Positions 45,302 through 54,688 of a stretch of DNA of 64,000 bases are shown here, one piece after another (the stretch's first letter is position 1; the number at the start of each line of letters is the position of its first letter). The position numbers were made by a program, and so were the translations under genes. A model generated the notes under the pieces. The model did not search any database. It was not told the DNA's origin and was given only the letters and a program-made list of their open reading frames with translations. The stretch is from Promethearchaeota archaeon (lineage in GTDB: Archaea > Asgardarchaeota > Lokiarchaeia > Sigynarchaeales > SOKP01). Location of the stretch: positions 1 to 64,000 of the forward strand of contig JAGXNR010000009.1 in assembly GCA_019894875.1 (NCBI GenBank). Reading direction: 5' to 3'.

Positions 45302-46552
45302 ATGAACGAAGTTAAAGACAATGAAGATAATAAAGTAGAAGAATCAGAAAAGAGTAAACGAAAAGAAAGACGAAGAAAAACAACTCAAGGTCAGATGATT
45401 CAAGAGTCTCTTGGATTGAACCCCACGGATATTGATGAAATTGAAAAAAAGCTCTTTATCGTGCGCTTTCTTGATTTCTTTTCTGAAGATACTTTAGAAT
45501 TTGTTTATAAAGGACGCATTATGGAGCAAAACGTTACACGATTTACTACATATATGGATACCTTACAAGTAGAAAGAGAGGAAGAAAAACTATTAAAACA
45601 ATCTTTTGAATCTAAAAATGTAATAAATGTAATTGAAAACGTAAAAAATAAAGCTGAAGAATTTGCCGCTAGTAAAGGAATAAAGGATAACGTAAATAAA
45701 CGGTTACGGAAATTAACATTATTTATCACATTACCGTTATTTGCCTTGCTTATCGTCTTAACATTTTTGCCAATAGGGGCCAACTATTATATCTTTTTTC
45801 CAATTCTATGTGTTGTATGTATCGCGCCGCAAATGGTTCGAGGCAGAGTGGTTAAAAAATGGTCTCAGTTTAAAGAACAAAACAAAGGTGAAATTTATGA
45901 GGCGCACAGAGATGATATAATGATATTAAAGAGTTTTGCTGGTGAGTTATTAAACAATATTCGATCCAGACTATTAGAATTAGAAGTACCACTTCAGTTA
46001 ATTAAATTTACACTTTTCAGTAGGGATTACGAGAATTTAAATTTAATAAACAGCAGAGATATTCGAGGAACCATGCAATATTTCTATACTTTTGAATATC
46101 CCTTAGGAATGGAAGAAATTCCAATACCAGAGAAGTTGCATAAATATCAAGAATCACTAGTACAAGAGAAACGTACTGAAAAGCCTGAAAAAAATTTCAT
46201 AGTTCTAGCTGAAATGAAAGGAACCAATGGAATAATTACATCGTTTACACCAACTCTTAAAGATGTAGTTGCAGATAAAATTAACGAGATGTTAAATGAA
46301 TCCGAATTTAATAAAGCTCCAGATGAACTCAAAGCAATTATGCCTAATTACTCAGATAAAATGGCAATCTATTGCGTTTGCGGTGAAATAGCAAAAATCG
46401 AAAATATACAAATATGCAATTGGAAAGACCAGTTTAAATTTTATTTGTTTGAAGCAACTGAGTGCAAATGTGGTGAATCCATTTATGCACTTTCAATAAT
46501 GGATGAATCTACAGAAATTCCTGAGGAATTAAAAGACATTTTCTTAAGTTAA
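45302..46552 (+). CDS. Membrane protein with transmembrane hairpin and C-terminal Cys cluster
   Basis: 416 residues. A basic, charged N-terminus (KSKRKERRRKTTQGQ), a helical region, then two transmembrane helices near 137-175 (LTLFITLPLFALLIVLTFLP, YIFFPILCVVCIAPQ). The remainder is soluble and ends with CVCGEIAK and a CKCGES pair that could bind zinc or an Fe-S cluster. No family recognised. The soluble part has no signal motif; the protein probably sits in the cytoplasmic membrane with both ends inside. Confidence 0.65.
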   Translation: MNEVKDNEDNKVEESEKSKRKERRRKTTQGQMIQESLGLNPTDIDEIEKKLFIVRFLDFFSEDTLEFVYKGRIMEQNVTRFTTYMDTLQVEREEEKLLKQSFESKNVINVIENVKNKAEEFAASKGIKDNVNKRLRKLTLFITLPLFALLIVLTFLPIGANYYIFFPILCVVCIAPQMVRGRVVKKWSQFKEQNKGEIYEAHRDDIMILKSFAGELLNNIRSRLLELEVPLQLIKFTLFSRDYENLNLINSRDIRGTMQYFYTFEYPLGMEEIPIPEKLHKYQESLVQEKRTEKPEKNFIVLAEMKGTNGIITSFTPTLKDVVADKINEMLNESEFNKAPDELKAIMPNYSDKMAIYCVCGEIAKIENIQICNWKDQFKFYLFEATECKCGESIYALSIMDESTEIPEELKDIFLS

Positions 46553-46561
46553 ATTTTATTT

Positions 46562-47911
46562 TTATTTCCCTTTTATCTTTGAATACCATTCATAAAGATA
46601 TTTATATCCTCTAACTGCTCTTTCAACCTCATTTTCAAAAACAGGGATTTTTAATTCAGAAGCAGTTTTAATGACTCTTTTTGCACCATCACGTTCTGCT
46701 TGAATAAGGATTACAATTATAGGTTTATTTGGGTATGATTTTTTAATACTTTCAAAGATACTAAAATCAAATTCAATTTCAATAAAAAATTCCAGAGCTA
46801 GAATTAAACCCTCAACAGAGTCATCTTTTAGTAAGGTTTTAGATGATGTATTATAAATTTCACAAATTTTTGTACCAACAAACTTTTCCGGAGGCCAGTA
46901 ATCAACAGGATTCCCTAATTCACAAGTAGAGCCTTTTACCTTCTCAAGAATGATTTTGCGGTTGTTACTAGCTAATTTAGCTATTGATAATCCGTGCTTT
47001 CGCATTTCTTTAATAATGATATGAATCGCACCTGAACTTGGACCTACTAAACCTAAGTTCGGCCCTTTAGGTTCAGGACACCATAGAAAAATTTTAGCAA
47101 ATTCAAATAATTCAATATAATTTGATACCGCAATACCCCCAGCCTTTATTAGCTCAGATTCTTTTTGATCTTCTTTACCAACATAAAAGAACAAAACTGG
47201 TTTAATAGGGGCAATTTCTCTAATAACCTTAATTATTTCATCAGTTATCTCTCTCAGAAAAAGAGAAATAACTTTTGTTGTTTCATCTTCTTTGAAATAT
47301 TCCAAGACATCTGCATCATTAATATCAAATCCATAACCTAGGTGTATAACTTTGGATATTGGTAGATCCTGTGAAGGATTCCACCATCCCATCGCACCTG
47401 CTAATCCTCCTGATTGAGCAACAAAACTAACACCTTCTTTTATGTTTCTATGTCTTTGCATAAGGTATTGTCTTACGGGGATTATTGAAGACGTAAAGTT
47501 TTTGTTGAAATTAATAATTCCAACCATCGCAGGTCCCATAAATGAAATATTATGCTTCTTGCTAATGGTGAGTAATTTTTTTATTAATTCTGGATCTGTT
47601 TTTTCCATTCTTAATTCTGATTCAATTGCAATATTTTTTATTCCAAAATTAGCTAATTTTTCAAAAATTAAGGGTACATTTTTGCTAAGAACAATAACAG
47701 CCAATTCTGGTACTTCGGGTAATTCTTCTATGGAATGATAAGATTTAACGCCTAATATCTCATCGGCATTAGGATTCAAAATAAATATTTTACCCCGATA
47801 GAAGATTTCAAGAAGATTTTTTAAAATAGTATAACTGAATGTGTAGGCTTTTCTAGATGCCCCAACAATGAGAATGCTTTTTGGATTGAAGAAAGGTTCG
47901 AGGTTTCTCAA
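46562..47911 (-). CDS. Acyl-CoA synthetase (NDP-forming), alpha-type subunit
   Basis: 449 residues: CoA-binding Rossmann domain (ILIVGASRKAYTFSYTILKN, NPNADEILG), a succinyl-CoA-ligase-like domain with FMGPAMVGIINF and VAQSGGLAGAMGWWN, then the second ligase-like domain (PNLGLVGPSSGAIHII, ELGNPVDYWPPE). It forms or cleaves acyl-CoA with ATP/ADP. The ATP-grasp beta part is absent, so a separate beta subunit must exist elsewhere. Start ATG 47911. The nearby methylmalonyl-CoA mutase operon suggests use on propionyl- or branched acyl-CoA; this is inference. Confidence 0.8.
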   Translation of the reverse strand: MRNLEPFFNPKSILIVGASRKAYTFSYTILKNLLEIFYRGKIFILNPNADEILGVKSYHSIEELPEVPELAVIVLSKNVPLIFEKLANFGIKNIAIESELRMEKTDPELIKKLLTISKKHNISFMGPAMVGIINFNKNFTSSIIPVRQYLMQRHRNIKEGVSFVAQSGGLAGAMGWWNPSQDLPISKVIHLGYGFDINDADVLEYFKEDETTKVISLFLREITDEIIKVIREIAPIKPVLFFYVGKEDQKESELIKAGGIAVSNYIELFEFAKIFLWCPEPKGPNLGLVGPSSGAIHIIIKEMRKHGLSIAKLASNNRKIILEKVKGSTCELGNPVDYWPPEKFVGTKICEIYNTSSKTLLKDDSVEGLILALEFFIEIEFDFSIFESIKKSYPNKPIIVILIQAERDGAKRVIKTASELKIPVFENEVERAVRGYKYLYEWYSKIKGK

Positions 47912-48072
47912 GATTAATACATCATAAGAATTTGAAATTACTTGATGTTTACAATTTATAATATATTATAATTTTACAATGTTTATTTTACTTTTTTAAT
48001 TAAAACATAAATAAATCTATTATTCTTAACTTTTAGTTAGGACTAGGAAACCTTGGGTCAAAGAATTTGCGT

Positions 48073-48098
48073 ATTGAATTTACTTATTGAATTTACTT
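48073..48098. repeat. 13-bp tandem duplication
   Basis: attgaatttactt occurs twice in a row at 48073-48085 and 48086-48098, in the gap between the L10e gene and the acyl-CoA synthetase gene. Confidence 0.6.
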
Positions 48099-48155
48099 AA
48101 ATATTTTAAAATTAATAATTAGGAGCTTGGTGTTAAATAAATCTTGATTCTTTTA

Positions 48156-48791
48156 TTACGTTTCAGCATGTTCTAATTCGTAAATAGGAATCTCCCTTCT
48201 CTTTTGAGCATTGTACAATGGTAAACCAGATTGCTTTAAAAGTTCGGGGGTTTTATACTCAAGAATCACAATTTGACAAGAACAAGATATCTTCATAGAA
48301 GAAACTCTTAATCTATCTCGCACTACGGGTAGGTTTTTAAGGGATGTTCCTACATCAACGATTATTTGACCTGCTCTAACTCGCGCAGCCACACCCATTG
48401 ATCGCCCAAATGAATTTCTCATACCTGATTGAACTCTATCCGCTCCTGCAAACGCTAACATTCTATTCTCTCGTATTTTTTGAAAAGGCTTAGGACGTAT
48501 ACGTAACCTAAAGTTCTGCCGTCCTATTACTCGCGTGAGAACACCATTAATAGTGATTCTAATTGCCTCAAGGGAGTTAGACGAGATTTGAATTTGATGA
48601 TTAACTTTTAATCCGACAACTAGCTCAAAATCCGCCCAATCTTTTTCCTTGTTCCCGCCCCAGAAGCGAACAATCTTGGATTGTGAACCTCCACGAGCAA
48701 ATTCCCGTCTATGGTTACTACTTCTCTTGTGTTGGTAAGGTCTTCTTGTCCATTTTGAATAACAATGCCAAGGTCTCTTTTGAGCGATTAT
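48156..48791 (-). CDS. rpl10e: Ribosomal protein L10e (uL16) without standard start codon
   Basis: The frame is open from a TGA at 48797-48795 down to the stop at 48156. It encodes RPWHCYSKWTRRPYQHKRSS..., then NSLEAIRITING, RLRIRPKPFQKIRENRMLAF, AGADRVQSGMRNSFGRSMG, which match archaeal L10e from its N-terminal RPxxCYxxxxxPY motif onward, about 211 residues. The first ATG in frame is at 48461, deep inside, so it cannot be the start. The only codons ahead of the matching part are ATT, ATA, ATC, GCT, CAA, AAG, directly after an AGGTGA ribosome binding site. I take ATA 48791 as start; ATT or ATC are equally possible. Confidence 0.88.
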   Translation of the reverse strand: MIAQKRPWHCYSKWTRRPYQHKRSSNHRREFARGGSQSKIVRFWGGNKEKDWADFELVVGLKVNHQIQISSNSLEAIRITINGVLTRVIGRQNFRLRIRPKPFQKIRENRMLAFAGADRVQSGMRNSFGRSMGVAARVRAGQIIVDVGTSLKNLPVVRDRLRVSSMKISCSCQIVILEYKTPELLKQSGLPLYNAQKRREIPIYELEHAET

Positions 48792-49060
48792 AATTCACCT
48801 TTGTGGTTTAAATTTTTAGAGTTTTTTAATTCTTGGTAAATACAATAGAATAAATCTTTTTTATATTAATATCAAGAATACAATAAATCTAATAAGTTTT
48901 TTGAAAATTAATCTACTAATATCTCTTATCTGGGTTTTAACTAGCTTCGCTAAATTGCTTGCTTATCTATAATAATACTTAAAGTTAAATATTCCTAAAG
49001 TTTAATTTTTGTGAAAGGAGTATTCAAAACTAAAACCACATTGTCATAGTTTTATTTAAA

Positions 49061-50200
49061 ATGATTGATCCCAACTCCATATTAAGGCTAAAAACTGAAT
49101 TACTTTGCAAGGGCTTATTTCTAGATGAAGAATTAATCCCACATTATAAAGCCCAAGGAATCAACATAGATTATGGTAGACGGGGTGGTGCTGGTCCTTA
49201 TGGAGGAAGGTATTTCCTATTAGAAGATGAGGTCACCTTAGTAAATGTTGCTCTCTGGGACACCCCTGAAAGGACAGATTTATTTCTAAAGGAAAACAAA
49301 AATGGGTATTTTGAAGTTTTTAATGAAAAAAAAAAGGAATTATTCGGGAAACTTAAGTTAATTCAAAATCCACGCTTCTACAATCCAGAATATATAACCT
49401 CGGATGGAACTCCAATGAAGAAGATTGCTTTGGTACATGGTATTGATTGTCTTGCCAGTACTATTTACCAAAAATGTATTTACTGGGATTGTGGAGAAGC
49501 TTGCTCTTTTTGCGGGATTGAAGTAAGCCTTCAAAACGACACGACTGTATTAGAAAAGAATGCTGAACAAATATCAGAAGTTATCAGTGCCGCTAAAAAA
49601 GAGAAAAGATGTAAACATATGACATTGACAAGTGGAACTGAAGAAACTACTGATAAAGGGGCAAATCGGTATATTGAATTATTGAAAGAAGTTAAAAAAG
49701 ATCATCCGGATATTCCTTTACATGTTCAAATTGAAGCATTAGAGGATTTGGAATATATTATAAAATTAAAAGATGCTGGAGCAGATACAATTGGAATACA
49801 TATTGAAGTGCTTAACGATGCAATTAGAAGAGATGTAACACCAGGAAAGTATCACTTATCTCTTAAATTATTTGAAAAAAATTGGGAGAAAGCTCTTGAA
49901 GTATTTGGTAACAACCAAGTTAGTAGTTATATTTTAGTAGGATTTGGGGAGAAAAAAGCGGATTTTCTTAAAGACATAGAAGGAATTATATCTATGGGGG
50001 TTATTCCATATGTGACTCCTGTGAGATCTGTTCCTGGAAAAAAAAACCTCCCAATAACAAGTTACGAAGAGATGCTAGATATATATATTAAAGTTGGTGA
50101 ATTGATGAAAAACTATGGGGTAAATCCCTTAAAAAATAAAGCGGGATGTGTAAAATGTGGGGGATGTTCTGCTATTAATGAAGCTTATAAAGCATCTTAA
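49061..50200 (+). CDS. Radical SAM protein, MSMEG_0568-like
   Basis: 379 residues. The radical-SAM cysteines are in WDCGEACSFCGIE (about residues 149-156), preceded by the RRGGAGPYGG and YITSDGTPM segments. The rest is a partial TIM barrel (LTSGTEETTDKGANRYIELL, DTIGIHIEVL). The C-terminus has three extra cysteines in CVKCGGC, probably a second cluster. The segments resemble the MSMEG_0568 family of radical SAM enzymes, often in nitrilase-containing clusters, but no nitrilase gene is near. Reaction unknown. Start ATG 49061. Upstream 266 bp are AT-rich. Confidence 0.78.
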   Translation: MIDPNSILRLKTELLCKGLFLDEELIPHYKAQGINIDYGRRGGAGPYGGRYFLLEDEVTLVNVALWDTPERTDLFLKENKNGYFEVFNEKKKELFGKLKLIQNPRFYNPEYITSDGTPMKKIALVHGIDCLASTIYQKCIYWDCGEACSFCGIEVSLQNDTTVLEKNAEQISEVISAAKKEKRCKHMTLTSGTEETTDKGANRYIELLKEVKKDHPDIPLHVQIEALEDLEYIIKLKDAGADTIGIHIEVLNDAIRRDVTPGKYHLSLKLFEKNWEKALEVFGNNQVSSYILVGFGEKKADFLKDIEGIISMGVIPYVTPVRSVPGKKNLPITSYEEMLDIYIKVGELMKNYGVNPLKNKAGCVKCGGCSAINEAYKAS

Positions 50201-50267
50201 AACTTAAAATTTGTTCTGCTTTTTCTATAAATTAATTATTAATACAATTATTTGTGAGGAATAAAAG

Positions 50268-51149
50268 ATGTTATTAAAAGGAAAAAATATAGTGATTACC
50301 GGTTCTGGAAGAGGGATTGGAAGAGCTGTTGCATTAGCTTGTGCTAAGGAAGGTGCTAATATTGGATTAACATCAAGAACATTGGAACAGCTAAATAATG
50401 TGAAAAAAGAAATTGAAGATTTAGATACCGATGTTAACGTAGTTGTAAAAAATACCGATATAACAAATTATGCTGAAGTTGAGAAATCTTTTAAGGTGTT
50501 TCATGATGAGTTGGGTTTGTTAAATGGAGTCATTGCTAATGCAGGAAGGTCTTGGAGAGCGAACGCCCATGAAGCACCCCCAGATAAATTTTTCGATGTC
50601 ATCAATACCAATATTACAGGTGTTTTCTACACATTTAGAGCTGCCTATCCATATCTTAAAAAAGACGATAAAGAGAATAAAGCAAGATTTTTAATTACTG
50701 GTAGCGCTGTTTATCCTTCAGTAATGGGTGGTTTTTCTTCATATACGGCCTCGAAATATGGAGTTGTAGGATTGCAAAGGGAGTTGGCTACAGAATATAA
50801 AAGAGAAAACATCGTTGTAAATATGGTCCTTCCCATGCAAGTTGATACAAAAATGTTACGGGGTAGAAGTGCTGGTGACGGAAACAAGGCACCAGGTGTG
50901 CTTGATCCAGAAGATTTAAATGATTACTATCTATTTCTGTTATCTGACAGAGCTAACAGAGTTAATGATATGCTTATTTATCCTAACACTTTCGAAGCAT
51001 TGAAATTAATTATTAAGAAAGCTCCTAAAGAAAAGATAGAAAATTGGGATACATTTAAAATATTCTTAGAAGAAGTTTCTCAAAACATGTATAATGAAGT
51101 TAAGAAATATGGAAAGTTGGGAGAATTTATCCTAAATCGTTCCCGATAA
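50268..51149 (+). CDS. Short-chain dehydrogenase/reductase
   Basis: 293 residues, classical SDR. NAD(P)-binding TGSGRGIG (11-18), NAG motif (ANAGR), catalytic Ser (ITGSAVYPS) and YTASK (near 158-162). C-terminal 60 residues form an extra helical tail (LIIKKAPKEKIENWDTF). Good GAGG ribosome binding site. It follows the radical SAM gene by 67 bp, probably in the same transcript. Substrate unknown. Confidence 0.9.
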   Translation: MLLKGKNIVITGSGRGIGRAVALACAKEGANIGLTSRTLEQLNNVKKEIEDLDTDVNVVVKNTDITNYAEVEKSFKVFHDELGLLNGVIANAGRSWRANAHEAPPDKFFDVINTNITGVFYTFRAAYPYLKKDDKENKARFLITGSAVYPSVMGGFSSYTASKYGVVGLQRELATEYKRENIVVNMVLPMQVDTKMLRGRSAGDGNKAPGVLDPEDLNDYYLFLLSDRANRVNDMLIYPNTFEALKLIIKKAPKEKIENWDTFKIFLEEVSQNMYNEVKKYGKLGEFILNRSR

Positions 51150-51206
51150 CTTTTACTAATTCATTTTAATAGATGAATTACTTGAAGGGATAAAAGAAAA
51201 GTATAG

Positions 51207-52511
51207 TTATTTAAACGGATTTTTCTCTTTAAGTATTTTTTGCTGATACTCTTTTAATGGAGGTGGGGTTAAACCAGCTTTGGTTGCTTCTATTTTTAAG
51301 GATTTCATAATTTCTCCCAAATTTACAGACACAGGACACCAGTGGTAACAATTTTCACAACCTGTACAGAAGAAAAGTCCATCTTTTACAGCAGCTTCAA
51401 TCCCATTATGAATATAATCTCGGATAATACCATCCGCACCTAGACCATATTTTGATGCATAAATATTTCCGAATGCTCGTGATGCTGTACAAACGTAATT
51501 ACAGGTTCTACATCCAATACATTTTATAAGATCTCGATAAAGTAATTCTTCCTTCATTGCTTTTGTCCTCCAATCATCAACTAGAATCACAACCACTTCT
51601 TTAGCACCATACATCCCCAGAACTTTTTCCCCTTGAACATCAGCTGTGGCAGAAGGTCCTGAAATAAGACTAATATAGTTAAATGATACATTATTTATCC
51701 TAGTTTGTATCTTAGCTACGAGTACTGCATCCAAAATTGTAGGTACAATTTTCGTGATACCACATAAAACAATGTGCTTTTCAGTCGCCCTTGTCAATAA
51801 ACTAATATTCCCTTCATTTTCTCCTAGTATAATTGTGCCATCCTCTGCAGAGATTACATTAGCGGACGTAAGAGATACCTTTACATCATTAAGTAATTCT
51901 TTACGATAATTTTCTCTATAATATTCTACGATTGCGCTAGCTTTGGGTTCAAGTTCTACACCATGAACTTCTTTGATTTTTGCTACAATTTCTTCTTTTG
52001 TAAAATGAGCTCCGGGTCCGACCCCAAAACTAGGAAGTTTATAATCAAATAATTGAACAAGAACATCCCCTAAATCTGTTTCCTTAATTTCAATATTGTT
52101 CTTCTTTAGGACATCAAGAATTCCAATATCCTTAGCTTCGTTTGATTTTGATTTGTATATTACTTTACTATCACCAATCTCCTTTAAAAAGATATCTTGG
52201 GCTTCCTCATTTGTTTTTGCTAAGTATACTGTCATATTATTGACTTCTCGCATTACCCTAATACATTTCTCAACATAATAGTCTAAATTTTCTAAGAATT
52301 CTTCCCTCATTGCTACTAGCTGATCTTTATACTTTTCAACAAATTCTCGACTAGAATCTTCATAAAGATATCTTAAATCATGTTGTTTTGATTTTATTGA
52401 TGATGCAAACTTCCAAAACCATCCAAATTTACTTTCCCACGTTCCCTCTTTCTTTAAAACATTTATCCTATCTTTTACAGCTTCATATAATTCTTTACTC
52501 TCATCATTCAA
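51207..52511 (-). CDS. LutB-like LUD-domain ferredoxin protein
   Basis: 434 residues. A helical start, a LUD domain (about 100-325, with NMTVYLAKTNEEAQDIF and ISLISGPSATADVQG), then two [4Fe-4S] motifs (CIGCRTCNYVC, CTGCENCYHWC) and a short tail. The family is LutB of the LutABC lactate-utilisation type oxidoreductases. It overlaps the LutA/HdrB-like gene by four bases, so both make one complex. The order LutA-LutB matches such operons; a LutC gene is not next to them. Confidence 0.8.
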   Translation of the reverse strand: MNDESKELYEAVKDRINVLKKEGTWESKFGWFWKFASSIKSKQHDLRYLYEDSSREFVEKYKDQLVAMREEFLENLDYYVEKCIRVMREVNNMTVYLAKTNEEAQDIFLKEIGDSKVIYKSKSNEAKDIGILDVLKKNNIEIKETDLGDVLVQLFDYKLPSFGVGPGAHFTKEEIVAKIKEVHGVELEPKASAIVEYYRENYRKELLNDVKVSLTSANVISAEDGTIILGENEGNISLLTRATEKHIVLCGITKIVPTILDAVLVAKIQTRINNVSFNYISLISGPSATADVQGEKVLGMYGAKEVVVILVDDWRTKAMKEELLYRDLIKCIGCRTCNYVCTASRAFGNIYASKYGLGADGIIRDYIHNGIEAAVKDGLFFCTGCENCYHWCPVSVNLGEIMKSLKIEATKAGLTPPPLKEYQQKILKEKNPFK

Positions 52512-53245
52512 CTGAAAGGGTCACCTCTTTCCAATAAGTTGATAATAAAATCTTCAAATTTATACACTGGTTTCTTAATGTTCTGCTCCTCTCTTATCCG
52601 ATTCAAAGCTGTAAAGCAAAAAGGACAAGCTGTTATTAATGCTTTTCCTTTATTCATATTATCAAAAATTGATTTAGCGTTATAATCACTATTTTCTTTA
52701 AACACGGAATACACACCACCACCCGCTCCACAACAAATACTTTGTGTTTTATTGAAATTCATCTCTACTAATTCAATATTATCAATTGAGTTCAAAATGG
52801 TCCTTGGTTCTTCAATAACAGGTATGGAGGAATTCCGTAAATGGCAAGCATCATGATAATTTACTTTAATCGGTTTTCCAGTATATCTTAGATTTAATCT
52901 TTCTAAGTTTGTTGGTTCGGCAATAAATTGAAGTAAATGCTTTACATTAACGGAAAATTCCGAACCTAAAAATTTTTTATAGTATCGAGTAAAGTATGCG
53001 TAGCATCCTGCACAAATTGTTACCAATTCAGTTACATCGTTATCTATAAACCATCGATTAACAAATTCAACATGGTTTTTCATTGTATCATCTGGAGTTA
53101 TATTAAATGCTAAAGAACCACAACAAGGGGCATCTTCTATTTCTTGGTACTCGTCATCTATTAGTTGAATTAGTTTTATTGCATTTTCGCAAGTCGGTCT
53201 ATATAGTCTTTTACTCAAACAACCAAGAAAAATCAGCTTAGTCAT
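52508..53245 (-). CDS. LutA/HdrB-like CCG-domain protein
   Basis: 245 residues with two cysteine-rich CCG domains: DAPCCGSLAF and CAGCYAYF in the first, HDACHLRNS, SICCGAGGGVYS and CPFCFTAL in the second. These cysteines bind [4Fe-4S] clusters in LutA, GlpC and HdrB. Overlaps the LutB-like gene by four bases. Starts with ATG at 53245. It probably works as the Fe-S electron acceptor subunit of a hydroxy-acid dehydrogenase or of another Lut complex. Confidence 0.82.
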   Translation of the reverse strand: MTKLIFLGCLSKRLYRPTCENAIKLIQLIDDEYQEIEDAPCCGSLAFNITPDDTMKNHVEFVNRWFIDNDVTELVTICAGCYAYFTRYYKKFLGSEFSVNVKHLLQFIAEPTNLERLNLRYTGKPIKVNYHDACHLRNSSIPVIEEPRTILNSIDNIELVEMNFNKTQSICCGAGGGVYSVFKENSDYNAKSIFDNMNKGKALITACPFCFTALNRIREEQNIKKPVYKFEDFIINLLERGDPFS

Positions 53246-53330
53246 GATAAATTATTATCTTTCAAATATAATAAGTTTGTATTAATAGAAGAAAATTAAG
53301 ATGCAGTTCGTTTATGACTCAATACAGATT

Positions 53331-53340
53331 TTTATATATT
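53331..53340 (+). promoter_or_regulatory. TATA-like box of the HTH-ferredoxin gene
   Basis: TTTATATATT at 53331-53340 lies about 45 bp before the TTG start at 53380. It is in the space between the divergent LutA-like gene and this gene. Confidence 0.4.
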
Positions 53341-53379
53341 ATTTAGTATTTTTCAATCTAAGAAAATTTGGTGATATAA

Positions 53380-54498
53380 TTGTCAGAAACAAATCCTTAT
53401 AAAGATCTGATCGAACATTATAGAGAATGGATATTTGGCTTACCAGATTCAGAATATCTCCTACCTATGTTAGAGGCTAGATTTACACCTAAAGAAGCTC
53501 AAATCCTTGCGCAAATACCATTTATTGGACATACAGTTGAGAAAATCTCAGGAAAAGTAAATATACCTCAAAAAGAACTGATAGAGAAGTTGGAATATTT
53601 TGCAGAGAAAGGTATTATTATGAGAAGTGAGCGGAATGGCGTAAAATTCTATTCATTATGTGACTCAGATTTTGTTTTTTATCGATCTACGGGATGGAGA
53701 AAAGAATTAGACGATTGGAGTTATGAGATGGCTAATCCTCAAAATAAATATTGGATAAATGCATATGCCAAGGAATTTAATGGGCACGAAACTCAAGGTT
53801 TACGAGCTGTTCCCATAAACAAGACTATTGAAGATCCTCGAAAAGTTATGTCCTATGAAGATATTCTAAAAATTATAGATAATTTTGAATATTATTCCGT
53901 ATCTATGTGTCCTTGTGCAGCTAAATATAATATAGATCCTGAGTATCACGATTGCAATCATAATTTTGAAAGATGTTTACACTTTAATGATCTTGGGAGA
54001 TATTGTGTAGAATATGGATTAGGGAGAGAAATAACAAAAGAAGAAACGTTAGAAATTTTAAAAAGAGCCGCTGATGAGGGGTTAGTTCATGGAGCTTCCA
54101 ATTCTGAGGAGGGGTTAGATACAATTTGTAATTGCTGCCCATGTTGTTGTGTATTCTTAGATTCTCTTGTAAAAATGCCAGGAATTATCCCTAGAGGTCA
54201 TCAACCATCTAATTACATACGTGAAATTAAGGAAGAAGAGTGCATTGGTTGTGGTGTATGTGTTGAGAGATGTCCCATGAATGCACTTAAGCTAGAGGAA
54301 AAGAAAGTGATATTCGATCCCGAACGATGCTTAGGATGTGGTGTTTGTGTGCATAAATGTAAACAGAATGCGATATATCTAGTACATCGAGAAGAAAAAC
54401 AAAATTTTCCTAAAAATGGAAGAGAATTAGTAATCAAACTCCTTGCTGAAAGAGGGCTTGATCCCAATGAAGCTTTTAGAAAGAATTTTATTAGTTAA
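53380..54498 (+). CDS. Helix-turn-helix ferredoxin protein
   Basis: 372 residues, TTG start at 53380 with GGTGA upstream. An N-terminal winged helix (about 35-95: FTPKEAQILAQIPF, VNIPQKELIEKLEYFAEKG) is followed by a Cys-rich middle part (SMCPCAAKYNID, FERCLHFND, CNCCPCCCVF) and two ferredoxin motifs (CIGCGVCVERC, CLGCGVCVHKC). The middle set could bind another Fe-S cluster. Proteins of this layout occur next to oxidoreductases in anaerobes; it may sense redox state and bind DNA, or transfer electrons. It faces the Lut-like pair. Confidence 0.78.
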   Translation: MSETNPYKDLIEHYREWIFGLPDSEYLLPMLEARFTPKEAQILAQIPFIGHTVEKISGKVNIPQKELIEKLEYFAEKGIIMRSERNGVKFYSLCDSDFVFYRSTGWRKELDDWSYEMANPQNKYWINAYAKEFNGHETQGLRAVPINKTIEDPRKVMSYEDILKIIDNFEYYSVSMCPCAAKYNIDPEYHDCNHNFERCLHFNDLGRYCVEYGLGREITKEETLEILKRAADEGLVHGASNSEEGLDTICNCCPCCCVFLDSLVKMPGIIPRGHQPSNYIREIKEEECIGCGVCVERCPMNALKLEEKKVIFDPERCLGCGVCVHKCKQNAIYLVHREEKQNFPKNGRELVIKLLAERGLDPNEAFRKNFIS

Positions 54499-54688
54499 TT
54501 TATATCTTTTTATTTTCTAGGTAAATTTCCTCTAAAATTATAGAGTTATTGATATCTGTATAATTAGGAAGGATTTTACTCTATTATTATAATCTTTAAA
54601 AAAAGTTAATATAATTACAAACTCTTATCTTATTTGAGTTTAACCAATATTAGGTTATTATATTAACTATAGAAAATACTTCTAAAGA

